From JAAAOZ01 sp964496595 (lineage in GTDB: Bacteria > Chloroflexota > Anaerolineae > B4-G1 > SLSP01), in assembly GCA_964496595.1 (NCBI GenBank), contig CAZCAI010000004.1:11211-75210 (forward strand): a stretch of DNA of 64,000 nucleotides, in the 5' to 3' direction. The notes under the pieces are model-generated. The model had not been told where the DNA came from. It saw only the letters and a list, made by a program, of their open reading frames with translations, and made no database searches. Positions 32,837 to 41,969 of this stretch are shown here, piece after piece (position 1 is the first letter of the stretch; each line of letters starts with the position of its first letter). The position numbers and the translations under genes were made by a program.

Positions 32837-33211
32837 TCACAGGACTTCTGCTGCCAGGGACACAATCTTCATAAAGCCTTTTTCGCGTAATTCGCGCGCA
32901 ACCGGCCCAAAGATACGTGTGCCCCGAGGATTGAAACCATCCTTGTCCAGGACCACTGCCGCGTTATCATCAAAGCGGATGTAGGAGCCATCATCACGTC
33001 GATACTCCTTCGCGACCCGCACGACAACCGCCTTCACAATCTCGCCTTTCTTGACAGACGAGGTCGGTGTCGCGGACTTGACAGTAGCCGTGATAGTATC
33101 GCCCACCGAGCCATATCGCCGGCGAGATCCTCCCACCACGCTGATGCACAGCAATTCCTGAGCACCGGTATTATCTGCTACTTTTAACCGCGTCTCTTGT
33201 TGAATCATCAT
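32837..33211 (-). CDS. rplN: 50S ribosomal protein L14
   Basis: 124 residues. MIQQETRLKVADNTGAQELLC starts it; RFDDNAAVVLDKDGFNPRGT and FGPVARELREKGFMKIVSLA are the L14 signatures. It is the first gene of the spc portion, 7 bases after rpsQ. Confidence 0.97.
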   Translation of the reverse strand: MMIQQETRLKVADNTGAQELLCISVVGGSRRRYGSVGDTITATVKSATPTSSVKKGEIVKAVVVRVAKEYRRDDGSYIRFDDNAAVVLDKDGFNPRGTRIFGPVARELREKGFMKIVSLAAEVL

Positions 33212-33218
33212 TCACTCC

Positions 33219-33470
33219 TTACGCGGCTCGCTCCAAGATCTCTTCCACGGCCCAGCGCTTACGCCGGCTGTAGGGACGGGACTCTATGATGCGCACTGTG
33301 TCACCCATCCGACAAGTGTTGCCTTCATCGTGCGCCATATACTTCTTCACACCTCGAACGACCTTCTTGTAGCGCGGATGTCGATATCGTCGCTCGACTT
33401 CTACAATCACCGTCTTATCCATCTTATCACTGGTTACAACACCAGTTAGTTGTCGCCGTCGTTCCCTCAT
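33219..33470 (-). CDS. rpsQ: 30S ribosomal protein S17
   Basis: 83 residues, OB fold. LTGVVTSDKMDKTVIVEVERR and GDTVRIIESRPYSRRKRWAV are diagnostic. It shares 4 bases (33467-33470) with the rpmC stop. Confidence 0.96.
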   Translation of the reverse strand: MRERRRQLTGVVTSDKMDKTVIVEVERRYRHPRYKKVVRGVKKYMAHDEGNTCRMGDTVRIIESRPYSRRKRWAVEEILERAA

Positions 33471-33691
33471 GCCGTTGCTCCTTTATCCTTCCATTCTTCC
33501 GCCAATTCACGTTCGCGGAGGATCGTCAGCACTCGGGCGATGTCCTTACGGACCACTCGCATCCGATTAGGATCCTCTAAACTTCCAACGTTCCATTGCT
33601 GACGCAGATTAAAAAGCTCGCGCCGAGACTCTTGCAAGCGATGCCGCAATTCTTCTGATGTAAATTCGCGAAGTTCTCGTGCCTGCATCAC
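33467..33691 (-). CDS. rpmC: 50S ribosomal protein L29
   Basis: 74 residues, two-helix protein near the exit tunnel. ELREFTSEELRHRLQESRREL, FNLRQQWNVGSLEDPNRM and ARVLTILRERE are typical. It overlaps rpsQ and rplP by 4 bases each, so the three genes are translationally coupled. Confidence 0.95.
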   Translation of the reverse strand: MMQARELREFTSEELRHRLQESRRELFNLRQQWNVGSLEDPNRMRVVRKDIARVLTILRERELAEEWKDKGATA

Positions 33692-34119
33692 TCTGCTCCT
33701 GTTTCTCCAGACTCCAGGCGTTTAATGACCTGGGTCTTAATCGGTAATTTGTGTGCGGCCAGACGAAGGGCCTCGCGAGCTATATCCTCGTCCATGCCAC
33801 CCACTTCAAACATAACCCGACCTGGTCGGACAACTGCTACCCACTGTTCGACCATTCCCTTACCCTTACCCATCCGAGTTTCAGCCGGCTTTGATGTTAC
33901 CGGCTTGTCGGGGAAGATACGAACCCAATACTTACCCCGGCGCCGCATGTGTCGTACAATGGCGCGGCGCGCGGCCTCGATCTGCCGGGCGGTGATCCAG
34001 GATGGCTCCAGGGCCTGCAAGCCCAAGTCACCGAAGCTCACATCAACGCCTCGAGAAGCCTTCCCTTTCATCCGTCCGCGATGTTGTTTGCGATATTTCA
34101 CGCGTTTCGGCATCAACAT
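33688..34119 (-). CDS. rplP: 50S ribosomal protein L16
   Basis: 143 residues. PKRVKYRKQHRGRMKGKASRG starts it; WVRIFPDKPVTSKPAETRMG and VMFEVGGMDEDIAREALRLA are diagnostic. L16 lies at the A-site side of the peptidyl transferase centre. Confidence 0.97.
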   Translation of the reverse strand: MLMPKRVKYRKQHRGRMKGKASRGVDVSFGDLGLQALEPSWITARQIEAARRAIVRHMRRRGKYWVRIFPDKPVTSKPAETRMGKGKGMVEQWVAVVRPGRVMFEVGGMDEDIAREALRLAAHKLPIKTQVIKRLESGETGAE

Positions 34120-34171
34120 AATTTTAACTCCTTACCTAGGGAATCTATCCTTATCTGTCCTGAGTTAACGA

Positions 34172-34855
34172 CTAGGACGCTTGATCCAAGGGGGAGGATT
34201 GCCCAGGCAGAATTTCACCCCGGTAGATCCAGACCTTGACTCCGATGTTCCCGTAGGCCGTCGCAGCTTCCTCTTGAGCGTACGAAATATCCGCTCGCAG
34301 GGTTTGAAGTGGCACGCGGCCTTCACGACTCCACTCGCGACGGGCCATTTCTGAACCGGAAAGACGGCCACTGCACATTACCTTGATACCTTTCGCTCCC
34401 GCGCGCATACTCTGGCGAACCGCGCGTTTCATCGCGCGGTTATGGTAGATGCGCTTCTCCAACTGCGCCGCGATGTTCTCCGCGACGAGTTTAGCATCCA
34501 GGTCAGGTTGTTCAACTTCTTGTACGTCGATGTGAACTCGCTTGCCCTCGGTTAATTCTTCCACATCCCGACGCAGGGCCTTTACGTTAGCCCCTTTCCG
34601 GCCGATGACCATGCCTGGACGAGCCGTGTGGATGATGATGGAAACTTGATTAGGCGGGAATCGTTCAATTTCGACATCAGAAACACCGGTCTGACCATCT
34701 CGAGACTGTTCACGCATTGTTTTATAAATCAAGTTACGAATTTTCCGATCTTCTTCTAATAAACCCGCGTATTCACGGCCTTCAGCAAACCATCGCGACT
34801 TCCAATCACGAATGACCTTTAATCGGAACCCATAAGGATGTACTTTGCGCCCCAA
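34172..34855 (-). CDS. rpsC: 30S ribosomal protein S3
   Basis: 227 residues. GRKVHPYGFRLKVIRDWKSR starts it; the KH domain has GMVIGRKGANVKALRRDVEE; the C-terminal half contains GIKVMCSGRLSGSEMARREW. S3 guards mRNA entry. It follows rplV by 14 bases. Confidence 0.97.
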   Translation of the reverse strand: MGRKVHPYGFRLKVIRDWKSRWFAEGREYAGLLEEDRKIRNLIYKTMREQSRDGQTGVSDVEIERFPPNQVSIIIHTARPGMVIGRKGANVKALRRDVEELTEGKRVHIDVQEVEQPDLDAKLVAENIAAQLEKRIYHNRAMKRAVRQSMRAGAKGIKVMCSGRLSGSEMARREWSREGRVPLQTLRADISYAQEEAATAYGNIGVKVWIYRGEILPGQSSPLDQAS

Positions 34856-34869
34856 GACTCTCCTCCTTC

Positions 34870-35229
34870 TTACTCTTCGAGTCGTTCTTCTAGAACGACT
34901 GTAATATGAGATGAGCGCTTACGGATTGGTCGATAACGTCCGCGACCGCCCCAACGAGCACGCCGGCCTTTTCCCGGCATGACGCCTGGCCCATCATCCG
35001 CTGTTAAGGTATGGATGTACAAGCGATCCGCGTCCAAGCCTTTCTCTTCACCATTCGCCATCGCCGAGCGAATCACCTTGTAGACTGGCTCAGCAGCAGC
35101 ATGAGGGAGGATTTGCAATGCATCCAGGGCATCCTGTGCGCGCATCCCCCGCAAGGGATCAATGATACGCCGAACTTTTTGCGGCGTCATCGGCACATAT
35201 TTAGCCTTAGCACGAGCTGTTTCCTTCAT
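34870..35229 (-). CDS. rplV: 50S ribosomal protein L22
   Basis: 119 residues. AKAKYVPMTPQKVRRIIDPLRG and the beta-hairpin region ending KGRRARWGGRGRYRPIRKRS, which lines the exit tunnel. Seven bases separate it from rpsS. Confidence 0.97.
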   Translation of the reverse strand: MKETARAKAKYVPMTPQKVRRIIDPLRGMRAQDALDALQILPHAAAEPVYKVIRSAMANGEEKGLDADRLYIHTLTADDGPGVMPGKGRRARWGGRGRYRPIRKRSSHITVVLEERLEE

Positions 35230-35236
35230 TATTCCC

Positions 35237-35527
35237 TCACTCTATCCTTCTCACTTTGCCTTTTTTCTCTTTGACGGTATGCCCGCGAAAGGTCCGCGTG
35301 GGGGCAAATTCGCCCAAGCGATGTCCCACCATGTTCTCGGTGATGTAGATGGGTACATGACGCCGGCCATCATGGACTGCAACCGTATGGCCTACCATCT
35401 GAGGAAAGATCACCGACGCTCGCGACCACGTGCGAATCACACGCTTTTGGCCAGTGCGATTCATTTCCTCGACTTTTTCCAATAGTTTAGGCTCTATAAA
35501 CGGGCCTTTTTTCAACGAACGCGACAT
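35237..35527 (-). CDS. rpsS: 30S ribosomal protein S19
   Basis: 96 residues. SRSLKKGPFIEPKLLEKVEE, VGHTVAVHDGRRHVPIYITE and MVGHRLGEFAPTRTFRGH are diagnostic of S19, which sits in the 30S head next to S13. Confidence 0.97.
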   Translation of the reverse strand: MSRSLKKGPFIEPKLLEKVEEMNRTGQKRVIRTWSRASVIFPQMVGHTVAVHDGRRHVPIYITENMVGHRLGEFAPTRTFRGHTVKEKKGKVRRIE

Positions 35528-35546
35528 ATTCTATCCTCCCTAATGT

Positions 35547-36389
35547 CTACCTACGACGACCAGACCGTCGCCGGCGGACAATGTATTTATCCGTCGCGCG
35601 GTTATGGCGCGTCTTGCGACCAAGCGTACGCCAGCCCCACGGCGATTTAGGACCAGGCATACCGATCGGAGAACGGCCCTCGCCGCCACCATGGGGGTGG
35701 TCGCGAGGCGACATAGCCGAGCCGCGCACCGTAGGTCTCCAACCTAACCAACGCCTGCGTCCGGCCTTGCCCAACTTCACGTTAGCGTGATCGGCATTGC
35801 CTACCTGACCAATCGTCGCCATACACTCCTTGCGCACCAATCGCAGTTCCGTGCTAGGGAGACGGAGGGTCACATAATCTCCCTCTTTCGCGGAGATTTG
35901 AGCTGCCGTCCCGGCCGCGCGCACCAATTGCCCGCCTTGACCGGGATGTAACTCTACGTTGTGAACCATCGTGCCCGGGGGAATTCTCATCAAAGGCATC
36001 GCGTTGCCGACATGCGTTTCGATGTCATTTTTCGAGCTAGCGATTGTGTCACCCACCTTCAAGCCTAACGGCGCCAAGACGTACCGTTTTTCGCCATCCG
36101 CATACGCTATTAAGGCGATGCGGGAGGAGCGGTTGGGATCGTATTCTATCGATTTAACCCTTCCCGGTACATCAAACTTATCACGCTTAAAATCGATCAG
36201 CCGATATTGGCGCGCGTGACCGCCGCCTCGGTGCCGAACCGTAATTCGTCCCTGGGCGTTGCGTCCAGCCTTCTTCTTCAGGGGCCGCAATAAGCTCTTC
36301 TCTGGCTTGGTGCGCGTAATCTCATCAAATGTCTGCCCGGTCATCCAGCGACGACCGGGAGACGTGGGTCGATACTTCTTAATCCCCAT
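35547..36389 (-). CDS. rplB: 50S ribosomal protein L2
   Basis: 280 residues. KKYRPTSPGRRWMTGQTFDEI starts it, and RGSAMSPRDHPHGGGEGRSP is the universally conserved region near the peptidyl transferase centre. It follows rplW by 2 bases. Confidence 0.98.
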   Translation of the reverse strand: MGIKKYRPTSPGRRWMTGQTFDEITRTKPEKSLLRPLKKKAGRNAQGRITVRHRGGGHARQYRLIDFKRDKFDVPGRVKSIEYDPNRSSRIALIAYADGEKRYVLAPLGLKVGDTIASSKNDIETHVGNAMPLMRIPPGTMVHNVELHPGQGGQLVRAAGTAAQISAKEGDYVTLRLPSTELRLVRKECMATIGQVGNADHANVKLGKAGRRRWLGWRPTVRGSAMSPRDHPHGGGEGRSPIGMPGPKSPWGWRTLGRKTRHNRATDKYIVRRRRSGRRR

Positions 36390-36391
36390 TG

Positions 36392-36661
36392 TTACGCCTC
36401 CAACTCCTCAATCCGATCACCTGGGGCCAGGGTCACAACCGCTTTTTTCCATGGCGAGCGATATCGCGAGCGGCTGGTCTTCGCAGGCATATTCATCACA
36501 TTCACAGACTCGACATCTACGTCGTAAATCTGTTCCACGGCCTGCTTAACCTTTCGCTTGTTCGCCCGATAATGGACCTCAAAGCTGTACTTTCCCAGCT
36601 CCAGTTGGCTATATGTCTTTTCCGACACTATCGGTCGTATAATCACGTCATAAATATCCAT
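36392..36661 (-). CDS. rplW: 50S ribosomal protein L23
   Basis: 89 residues from the ATG at 36661 (MDIYDVIIRPIVSEKTYSQ), which follows GAGAGGAAG; the frame open to 36676 adds five unsupported residues. L23 lies at the tunnel exit and binds trigger factor and SRP. Confidence 0.96.
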   Translation of the reverse strand: MDIYDVIIRPIVSEKTYSQLELGKYSFEVHYRANKRKVKQAVEQIYDVDVESVNVMNMPAKTSRSRYRSPWKKAVVTLAPGDRIEELEA

Positions 36662-36692
36662 AGCGCTTCCTCTCAATAAATCGTCAACCTAA

Positions 36693-37325
36693 TTAGGCCG
36701 CCCGGCCCAAGAACGATTCAATGACTTCTAAGGCACTCAACGGCACGATGACCAGATCAGCGACCAACAGGTCTCGAATGTTCAAATATTGAGCGCGCAA
36801 TATACTGACATTGGGCAAGTTTCGCCCCGATAATTCAACCGGTTCATTGGCGTCTGGCAACAGGATAAGAACTTTCTTATCAGACGCGGTCAAGTTCTTC
36901 AATACCTGTACCATTTCCTTGGTCTTAGGGCCTGCCATTGTCAGATTATCCACCACAATCAGTTGTTGCTCCGCAGCCTTAACCGACAACGCTGACCGTA
37001 ACGCAGCGCGTCGCATCTTACGCGGCATCTTCTTATTGTAGTCGCGCGGCAGAGGGCCGTGAGCAATACCACCACCCACAAAGATGGGGGCATTCCGGCT
37101 GCCGTGCCGGGCACGACCGGTTCCCTTCTGCCGATACCACTTGGACTTGGAGCGATTATTCTCGCTGCGCGTCTTGGCCTTATGCGTACCGGCGCGCTGA
37201 TTCGCCAATTGTCGAACAACAGCTTGATGCATTAAGGGCACATTGACGGTTGCTTCAAAGATATCGGCGTGCAGTTCGATTTCGTCTACCTGTTCGCCTT
37301 GCATATTCATTACTGCTACCCGCAT
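36693..37325 (-). CDS. rplD: 50S ribosomal protein L4
   Basis: 210 residues. The extended loop WYRQKGTGRARHGSRNAPIF reaches the exit tunnel, and PLPRDYNKKMPRKMRRAAL is conserved. In E. coli L4 represses its operon by attenuation in the S10 leader; no evidence of that is seen here, although a hairpin lies in the rpsJ-rplC gap. Confidence 0.97.
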   Translation of the reverse strand: MRVAVMNMQGEQVDEIELHADIFEATVNVPLMHQAVVRQLANQRAGTHKAKTRSENNRSKSKWYRQKGTGRARHGSRNAPIFVGGGIAHGPLPRDYNKKMPRKMRRAALRSALSVKAAEQQLIVVDNLTMAGPKTKEMVQVLKNLTASDKKVLILLPDANEPVELSGRNLPNVSILRAQYLNIRDLLVADLVIVPLSALEVIESFLGRAA

Positions 37326-37327
37326 GG

Positions 37328-37981
37328 CTACTTAATACCTCCCTTTCGGACCCGTTGCTTTCGAGCTTCTTTGACGATCACGAAGCCCCCCTTCGGGCCG
37401 GGCACACTGCCTTTGACGGCCAGAAGGTTGCGATCAGGATCCACCAAGACGACCTCGATATTCTGCGAGGTCACGCGCTTACCGCCCATCCGGCCCGGCA
37501 TACGCTGTCCCTTCCAAACTCGGCCTGGCGACGCGCATGCGCCAATTGAACCTGGCGCACGGTGGCGATCGGACTGGCCATGGGTTTTGGGACCGCCAGC
37601 GAAGCCATAACGCTTCACAACACCCGCAAATCCGCGCCCTTTGGATTTACCCACGACATCCACACGTTCACCTGGCTCGAAAATATCCACCAGCACCTCT
37701 TGCCCCAACTCAAAAGCTTCATCTTCGCGAATTTGAAGCTCTCGCAGGTAGCGCAGCGGCGAAACGCCGGCCTGATCCAAATGGCCCAGTTGCCCCTTCG
37801 TCAGATGCTTCTCTTTGGCCAACTCATATCCGAGTTGAACCGCGCGATAACCATCACGCTCTTCGGTGCGAACCTGGGTCACGTAACACGGCCCGGCTTC
37901 GATCACGGTGACCGGCACGACCGAGCCATCTTCCTGGAAGACCTGGGTCATTCCAACTTTCTTACCTAAAATACCTCTCAT
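37328..37981 (-). CDS. rplC: 50S ribosomal protein L3
   Basis: 217 residues. GILGKKVGMTQVFQEDGSVV starts it; KGRGFAGVVKRYGFAGGPKT and PGRVWKGQRMPGRMGGKRVT form the extension towards the peptidyl transferase centre. It is separated from rpsJ by 257 bases, unusually far for this pair. Confidence 0.97.
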   Translation of the reverse strand: MRGILGKKVGMTQVFQEDGSVVPVTVIEAGPCYVTQVRTEERDGYRAVQLGYELAKEKHLTKGQLGHLDQAGVSPLRYLRELQIREDEAFELGQEVLVDIFEPGERVDVVGKSKGRGFAGVVKRYGFAGGPKTHGQSDRHRAPGSIGACASPGRVWKGQRMPGRMGGKRVTSQNIEVVLVDPDRNLLAVKGSVPGPKGGFVIVKEARKQRVRKGGIK

Positions 37982-38056
37982 TAATCATTTACCTCCGAGG
38001 GACTGCCAACAATCGGTAGTTAACGTCGCATCATCCCTAAAGCTTACCGCTCACAC

Positions 38057-38109
38057 TACCCCCCCTGGCCCAAACCCCAAAAAACGACAAGTTCAAGACC
38101 AGGGGGGTA
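38057..38109 (-). promoter_or_regulatory. GC-rich hairpin between rpsJ and rplC
   Basis: Arms 38057-38068 (TACCCCCCCTGG) and 38099-38109 (CCAGGGGGGTA) pair with one bulged base around a 30-base loop. There is no T-run. It lies in a 257-base gap, the longest inside the ribosomal protein series other than that before rpsL. Confidence 0.5.
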
Positions 38110-38238
38110 AGATCAAGCGAGCTAAAAGCTGTATTGATTTTATAAGATGCTAAGGGTGAGAAGTAAATAACTGATCCATTTGCACAGCCTATCCAGGCCT
38201 TCAAGCGGGAAAGCTATTTCTTCCTTTGCCCTAAGCGG

Positions 38239-38547
38239 TTATAGCTTAATCTCGATATCAACCCCGGCGGGCATATTCAGCCGCATCAGGGTATCAATAG
38301 TCTTCGAATCCGGCTCTTGAATATCAATTAAACGCTTATGCGTGCGGATTTCGAAGTGCTCGTGACTGTCCTTGTCGATAAACGTAGAACGTCGCACCGT
38401 GAAGCGCTCGATCTTAGTCGGCAGCGGGACTGGGCCAGCAACTTGCGCGCCAGTGCGCTCCGCCGCCTCGACGATACGCCGAGCGGATTCATCCAGAATC
38501 CGATGATCATATGCCTTGAGCCGAATGCGAATCCGTTGTTTTGTCAT
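38239..38547 (-). CDS. rpsJ: 30S ribosomal protein S10
   Basis: 102 residues. QRIRIRLKAYDHRILDESAR, GPVPLPTKIERFTVRRSTFI and HFEIRTHKRLIDIQEP are diagnostic. S10 (NusE) also takes part in antitermination. It follows tuf by 18 bases, joining the str and S10 clusters. Confidence 0.97.
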   Translation of the reverse strand: MTKQRIRIRLKAYDHRILDESARRIVEAAERTGAQVAGPVPLPTKIERFTVRRSTFIDKDSHEHFEIRTHKRLIDIQEPDSKTIDTLMRLNMPAGVDIEIKL

Positions 38548-38565
38548 AAACCACCTGATCCAGGG

Positions 38566-39783
38566 CTACTCAATTACTCTGGTGATAACGCCAGCGCCAA
38601 CCGTCAAGCCACCTTCGCGGATCGCGAATCGGGAACCAGACTCAAGCGCCACCGGGGTGATCAACTCGACGGTCATCATCGTGTTATCCCCAGGCATCAC
38701 CATCTCCACATCTCCTGACAAGGTGACCTCACCAGTCACATCCATCGTACCGATGTAGAACTGCGGCTTGTATCCCGTGAAGAAGGGCTTGTGCCGTCCG
38801 CCTTCGTCTTTCTTCAGGACGTAGACCTCGGACTCAAACTTCCGCTTCGCGTGAATGGAGCCGGGTTTAGCAACCACCATACCACGGCCCACTTCGTCCT
38901 TGCCAACACCGCGCAAGAGCAAGCCGGCGTTATCGCCCGCGCGAACCTCTTCCAAGATCTTGTGGAACATCTCCATAGATGTCACCACGGTCGAGATGGG
39001 GGCCTCGTTCAAGCCGACGATCTCAACCGGCGTATTGGGTCGCATCGTGCCACGCGTAACGCGGCCAGTGACCACCGTACCACGTCCCTTGATCGAGAAG
39101 ACATCCTCGATGGGCATCAGGAAGGGTTTATCCTCGTCGCGTTCGGGCGTGGGGATGTACTCATCCACCACCCGCATCAGCTCCCAAATCGGCTGATAGG
39201 GTTCAGCTTCGGGATCGTCATCTTCGCAGTTCAGTGCGGCCAGCGCTGATCCTTGCACAATGGGGGTCTCGTCGCCGGGGAATTGGTAGCTGCTCAATAG
39301 CTCGCGAATCTCCAGGTCGACCAACTCCAACAACTCTGGGTCATCCATCAAATCGACCTTGTTCAAGAAGACGACGATCGCGGGGACCTCAACCTGACGC
39401 GCCAGCAAGATGTGCTCGCGGGTCTGAGGCATCGGCCCGTCAACTGCGGACACAACCAAAATCGCGCCGTCCATCTGGGCCGCGCCCGTGATCATGTTCT
39501 TAATGTAGTCGCGGTGACCTGGGCAATCTACGTGCGCGTAGTGACGGTTCTCCGTCTCGTACTCGACATGGGAAATCGCCACGGTCAAGATCTTGGTCGA
39601 ATCTCGACGGAACATCTTCGCGTCGGCCTTTGCGACGTCATCGTATCCCCGAAAGTCTGCCCACCCTTTGACGGCCAATGTCCGGGTAATTGCAGCAGTT
39701 AGCGTCGTTTTGCCATGGTCAATGTGCCCAATGGTGCCGACATTGACATGTGGCTTTGTGCGCTCAAAAGTCTCCTTAGCCAT
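38566..39783 (-). CDS. tuf: Elongation factor Tu with aberrant switch I
   Basis: 405 residues. It delivers aminoacyl-tRNA to the ribosome as a GTPase. G1 GHIDHGKTT, G3 DCPGH, G4 NKVD and G5 SALA are all intact, as are domain II (GRGTVVTGRV) and domain III (KPQFYIGTMDVTG). The switch I/G2 stretch is abnormal: where bacterial EF-Tu reads EEKARGITINTAH this protein reads MFRRDSTKILTVAISH (residues 57-72), about five residues longer and without RGITI. Thr67 aligns with the invariant Mg-binding Thr. PGHRDYIKNM replaces PGHADYVKNM. The DNA supports this reading with no frameshift. A second, canonical copy could exist outside the window. Confidence 0.93.
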   Translation of the reverse strand: MAKETFERTKPHVNVGTIGHIDHGKTTLTAAITRTLAVKGWADFRGYDDVAKADAKMFRRDSTKILTVAISHVEYETENRHYAHVDCPGHRDYIKNMITGAAQMDGAILVVSAVDGPMPQTREHILLARQVEVPAIVVFLNKVDLMDDPELLELVDLEIRELLSSYQFPGDETPIVQGSALAALNCEDDDPEAEPYQPIWELMRVVDEYIPTPERDEDKPFLMPIEDVFSIKGRGTVVTGRVTRGTMRPNTPVEIVGLNEAPISTVVTSMEMFHKILEEVRAGDNAGLLLRGVGKDEVGRGMVVAKPGSIHAKRKFESEVYVLKKDEGGRHKPFFTGYKPQFYIGTMDVTGEVTLSGDVEMVMPGDNTMMTVELITPVALESGSRFAIREGGLTVGAGVITRVIE

Positions 39784-39839
39784 TCTCTACTTCTCCTTAT
39801 TGATGTTGAGTAAAACTGATTATCACTTATCTTATGAGT

Positions 39840-41915
39840 TTATGCGCCATATAAAATGGCTTCCGTCTGTCGAGAATCCACCGGTGCATAATGATGGAAT
39901 TCCATCGTAAATGTACCCCGTCCTTGCGTTGCACTTCGCAAGTCGGTGGCGTACCCGAATAATTGGGACAAGGGAGCGTATGCTCGCACAGCTTGCCCGC
40001 CACTCGGACGCATCTCCAGCTTCTGGATATCTGCGCCGCGAGCATTCAAATCGCCCATCACCTCACCCACAAATCCTTCTGGCACGACAACTTCCAGATC
40101 CATCACCGGTTCCAGTAGCACTGGATCCGCCGCCTCTACTGCTTTACGCAGGGCTTGAACGGCTGCCGCCTCAAAAGCGACAGGCGACGAACTGTTGGGA
40201 TCCATCTTAGCGTCGACCAATCGGATTACCAACCCCACAAGAGGATAACCGGCCAAAAAACCGCTTTCCAGAGAATCCATCACGCCATTTTCGATGGCCG
40301 CAATATATTCTTCTGGCACCGTATCCGGTTGCAGCGTGTTCACGAAGCGGTTTTCGTTGTCGTCATCTGCCGGGCTAACCTCCAGCACAACGCGCGCATA
40401 CTGAATCTTACCCCCCAACATCCGGTTGAACTCGATGTCGAACCACTCAGTTTTGGTGACGGTCTCTTTGTAGGCCACGCGACGTTTCCCCACATTGGCC
40501 TGGACGTTGAACTCGCGTAGCATCCGATCCACCAGGATGTCCAGATGCAATTCGCCCATTCCAGAGATAATCGTCTGACCTGTGGCCTCGTCTTGTTGGA
40601 CCCGAAACGTGGGGTCCTCCTCTGACAACCGCGCCAGCGCCTCATTTAAGCGATCCTGGTCGGCGAGCGTTTTCGGCTCAACCGCCACCGAGATTACCGG
40701 ATCTGGGAATCGAATGGATTCCAGCACAATCGGCGCGTGCATCGCGCTTAAGGTGTCCCCGGTAAAGGTCTGTTTCAGTCCTACCGTGGCGCCGATATCG
40801 CCCGCGCGCAAGGTATCGACATCCTCGCGGTGGTCGGCGAACATCCGCAACAGGCGTGGGATGCGCTCCCGGACATTCTTAGTGGCATTCATGTAGACAT
40901 CGCCGCGTCGGATCTCGCCTGAGTACACACGAAAGTAACTTAATCGCCCCGCATACGCATCCGTCGTAATTTTAAAGATCAGAGCAGCCAGCGGCCCCTC
41001 AGGGTCTGCCCGCCGCTCCTCAATGCGGTCTTTTTTGGGATTCCGACCTTTGATCGGGGGCACCTCCAACGGCGAGGGTAAAAAATTCACCACCGCATCC
41101 AGGAGGGGCTGAACTCCCTTGTTGCGCAATGCCGAGCCACACAAAACAGGCTGAATTCGCCCCGCAATCGTTGCTCGGCGCAGCGCACCGCGTAAATCCG
41201 CAGCGGGAATCTCTTCTCCCTCCAGATAACGCATCATCAAGTCGTCATCGGTCTCGACAATCGCCTCCAGGGCAGCCTCGCGCGCTTCGCGTGCTTTTTC
41301 CGCCACAGATTCGGGAATCTCCGTCCGCCGTGGCGCCTGCCCCAGCTCATCATCCCAGGTGACGGCCTCCCACGCCAGCAAATCCACGACCCCTCGGAAA
41401 TCGGACTCGACGCCGATGGGCCACTGGATCGGCACAGGATTCGCCTTCAGACGCTCGCGGATGGTGCTCACTGCGTAGGCAAAATCTGCCCCCAGCTTAT
41501 CCATCTTATTGACGAACGCGATAAGAGGCACCTCAAAGGTCTTCGCCTGTCGCCATACCGTCTCTGATTGCGGCTCGACGCCGGCCGTGCCATCGAAAAC
41601 CACGATCCCGCCATCCAACACGCGCAGGCTACGCTGCACTTCGGCGGTGAAGTCAATGTGACCTGGGGTATCCACGATGTTGATCTGGTAATCGCGCCAG
41701 AAGCAGGTCACGGCGGCCGATGTAATCGTGATCCCCCGCTCACGCTCCTGGGTCATCCAGTCGGTGACGGTTGTTCCCTCATCGACATTCCCCAAGCGGT
41801 GCGTGCGTCCCGTGTAATACAGGATACGTTCCGTTGTGGTCGTCTTGCCCGCATCGATATGGGCAATGATGCCGATATTACGAATATTTTTTAGTAAATG
41901 TGCAACCTCAGCCAT
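39840..41915 (-). CDS. fusA: Elongation factor G
   Basis: 691 residues from the ATG at 41915 (MAEVAHLLKNIRNIGIIAHI), which is 9 bases after GAGG; a TTG at 41924 is less likely. Translocase GTPase: G1 AHIDAGKTT, a normal switch I ERERGITITSAAV, G3 DTPGHIDF and G4 NKMDKLGADF. Domains III-V follow, including GMGELHLDI and the C-terminal YATDLRSATQGRGTFTMEF. Standard str operon position between rpsG and tuf. Confidence 0.97.
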   Translation of the reverse strand: MAEVAHLLKNIRNIGIIAHIDAGKTTTTERILYYTGRTHRLGNVDEGTTVTDWMTQERERGITITSAAVTCFWRDYQINIVDTPGHIDFTAEVQRSLRVLDGGIVVFDGTAGVEPQSETVWRQAKTFEVPLIAFVNKMDKLGADFAYAVSTIRERLKANPVPIQWPIGVESDFRGVVDLLAWEAVTWDDELGQAPRRTEIPESVAEKAREAREAALEAIVETDDDLMMRYLEGEEIPAADLRGALRRATIAGRIQPVLCGSALRNKGVQPLLDAVVNFLPSPLEVPPIKGRNPKKDRIEERRADPEGPLAALIFKITTDAYAGRLSYFRVYSGEIRRGDVYMNATKNVRERIPRLLRMFADHREDVDTLRAGDIGATVGLKQTFTGDTLSAMHAPIVLESIRFPDPVISVAVEPKTLADQDRLNEALARLSEEDPTFRVQQDEATGQTIISGMGELHLDILVDRMLREFNVQANVGKRRVAYKETVTKTEWFDIEFNRMLGGKIQYARVVLEVSPADDDNENRFVNTLQPDTVPEEYIAAIENGVMDSLESGFLAGYPLVGLVIRLVDAKMDPNSSSPVAFEAAAVQALRKAVEAADPVLLEPVMDLEVVVPEGFVGEVMGDLNARGADIQKLEMRPSGGQAVRAYAPLSQLFGYATDLRSATQGRGTFTMEFHHYAPVDSRQTEAILYGA

Positions 41916-41969
41916 CGCTAGCAACCTCGACAGAATCCAATCTCATCCAGCGATAGCAATCTTAAAAAG

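Noticed and set aside
38566..39783. Frameshift pair in tuf explaining the odd switch I
   Set aside because: Codon-by-codon reading of 39560-39640 stays in one frame, and neither alternative frame restores RGITI.
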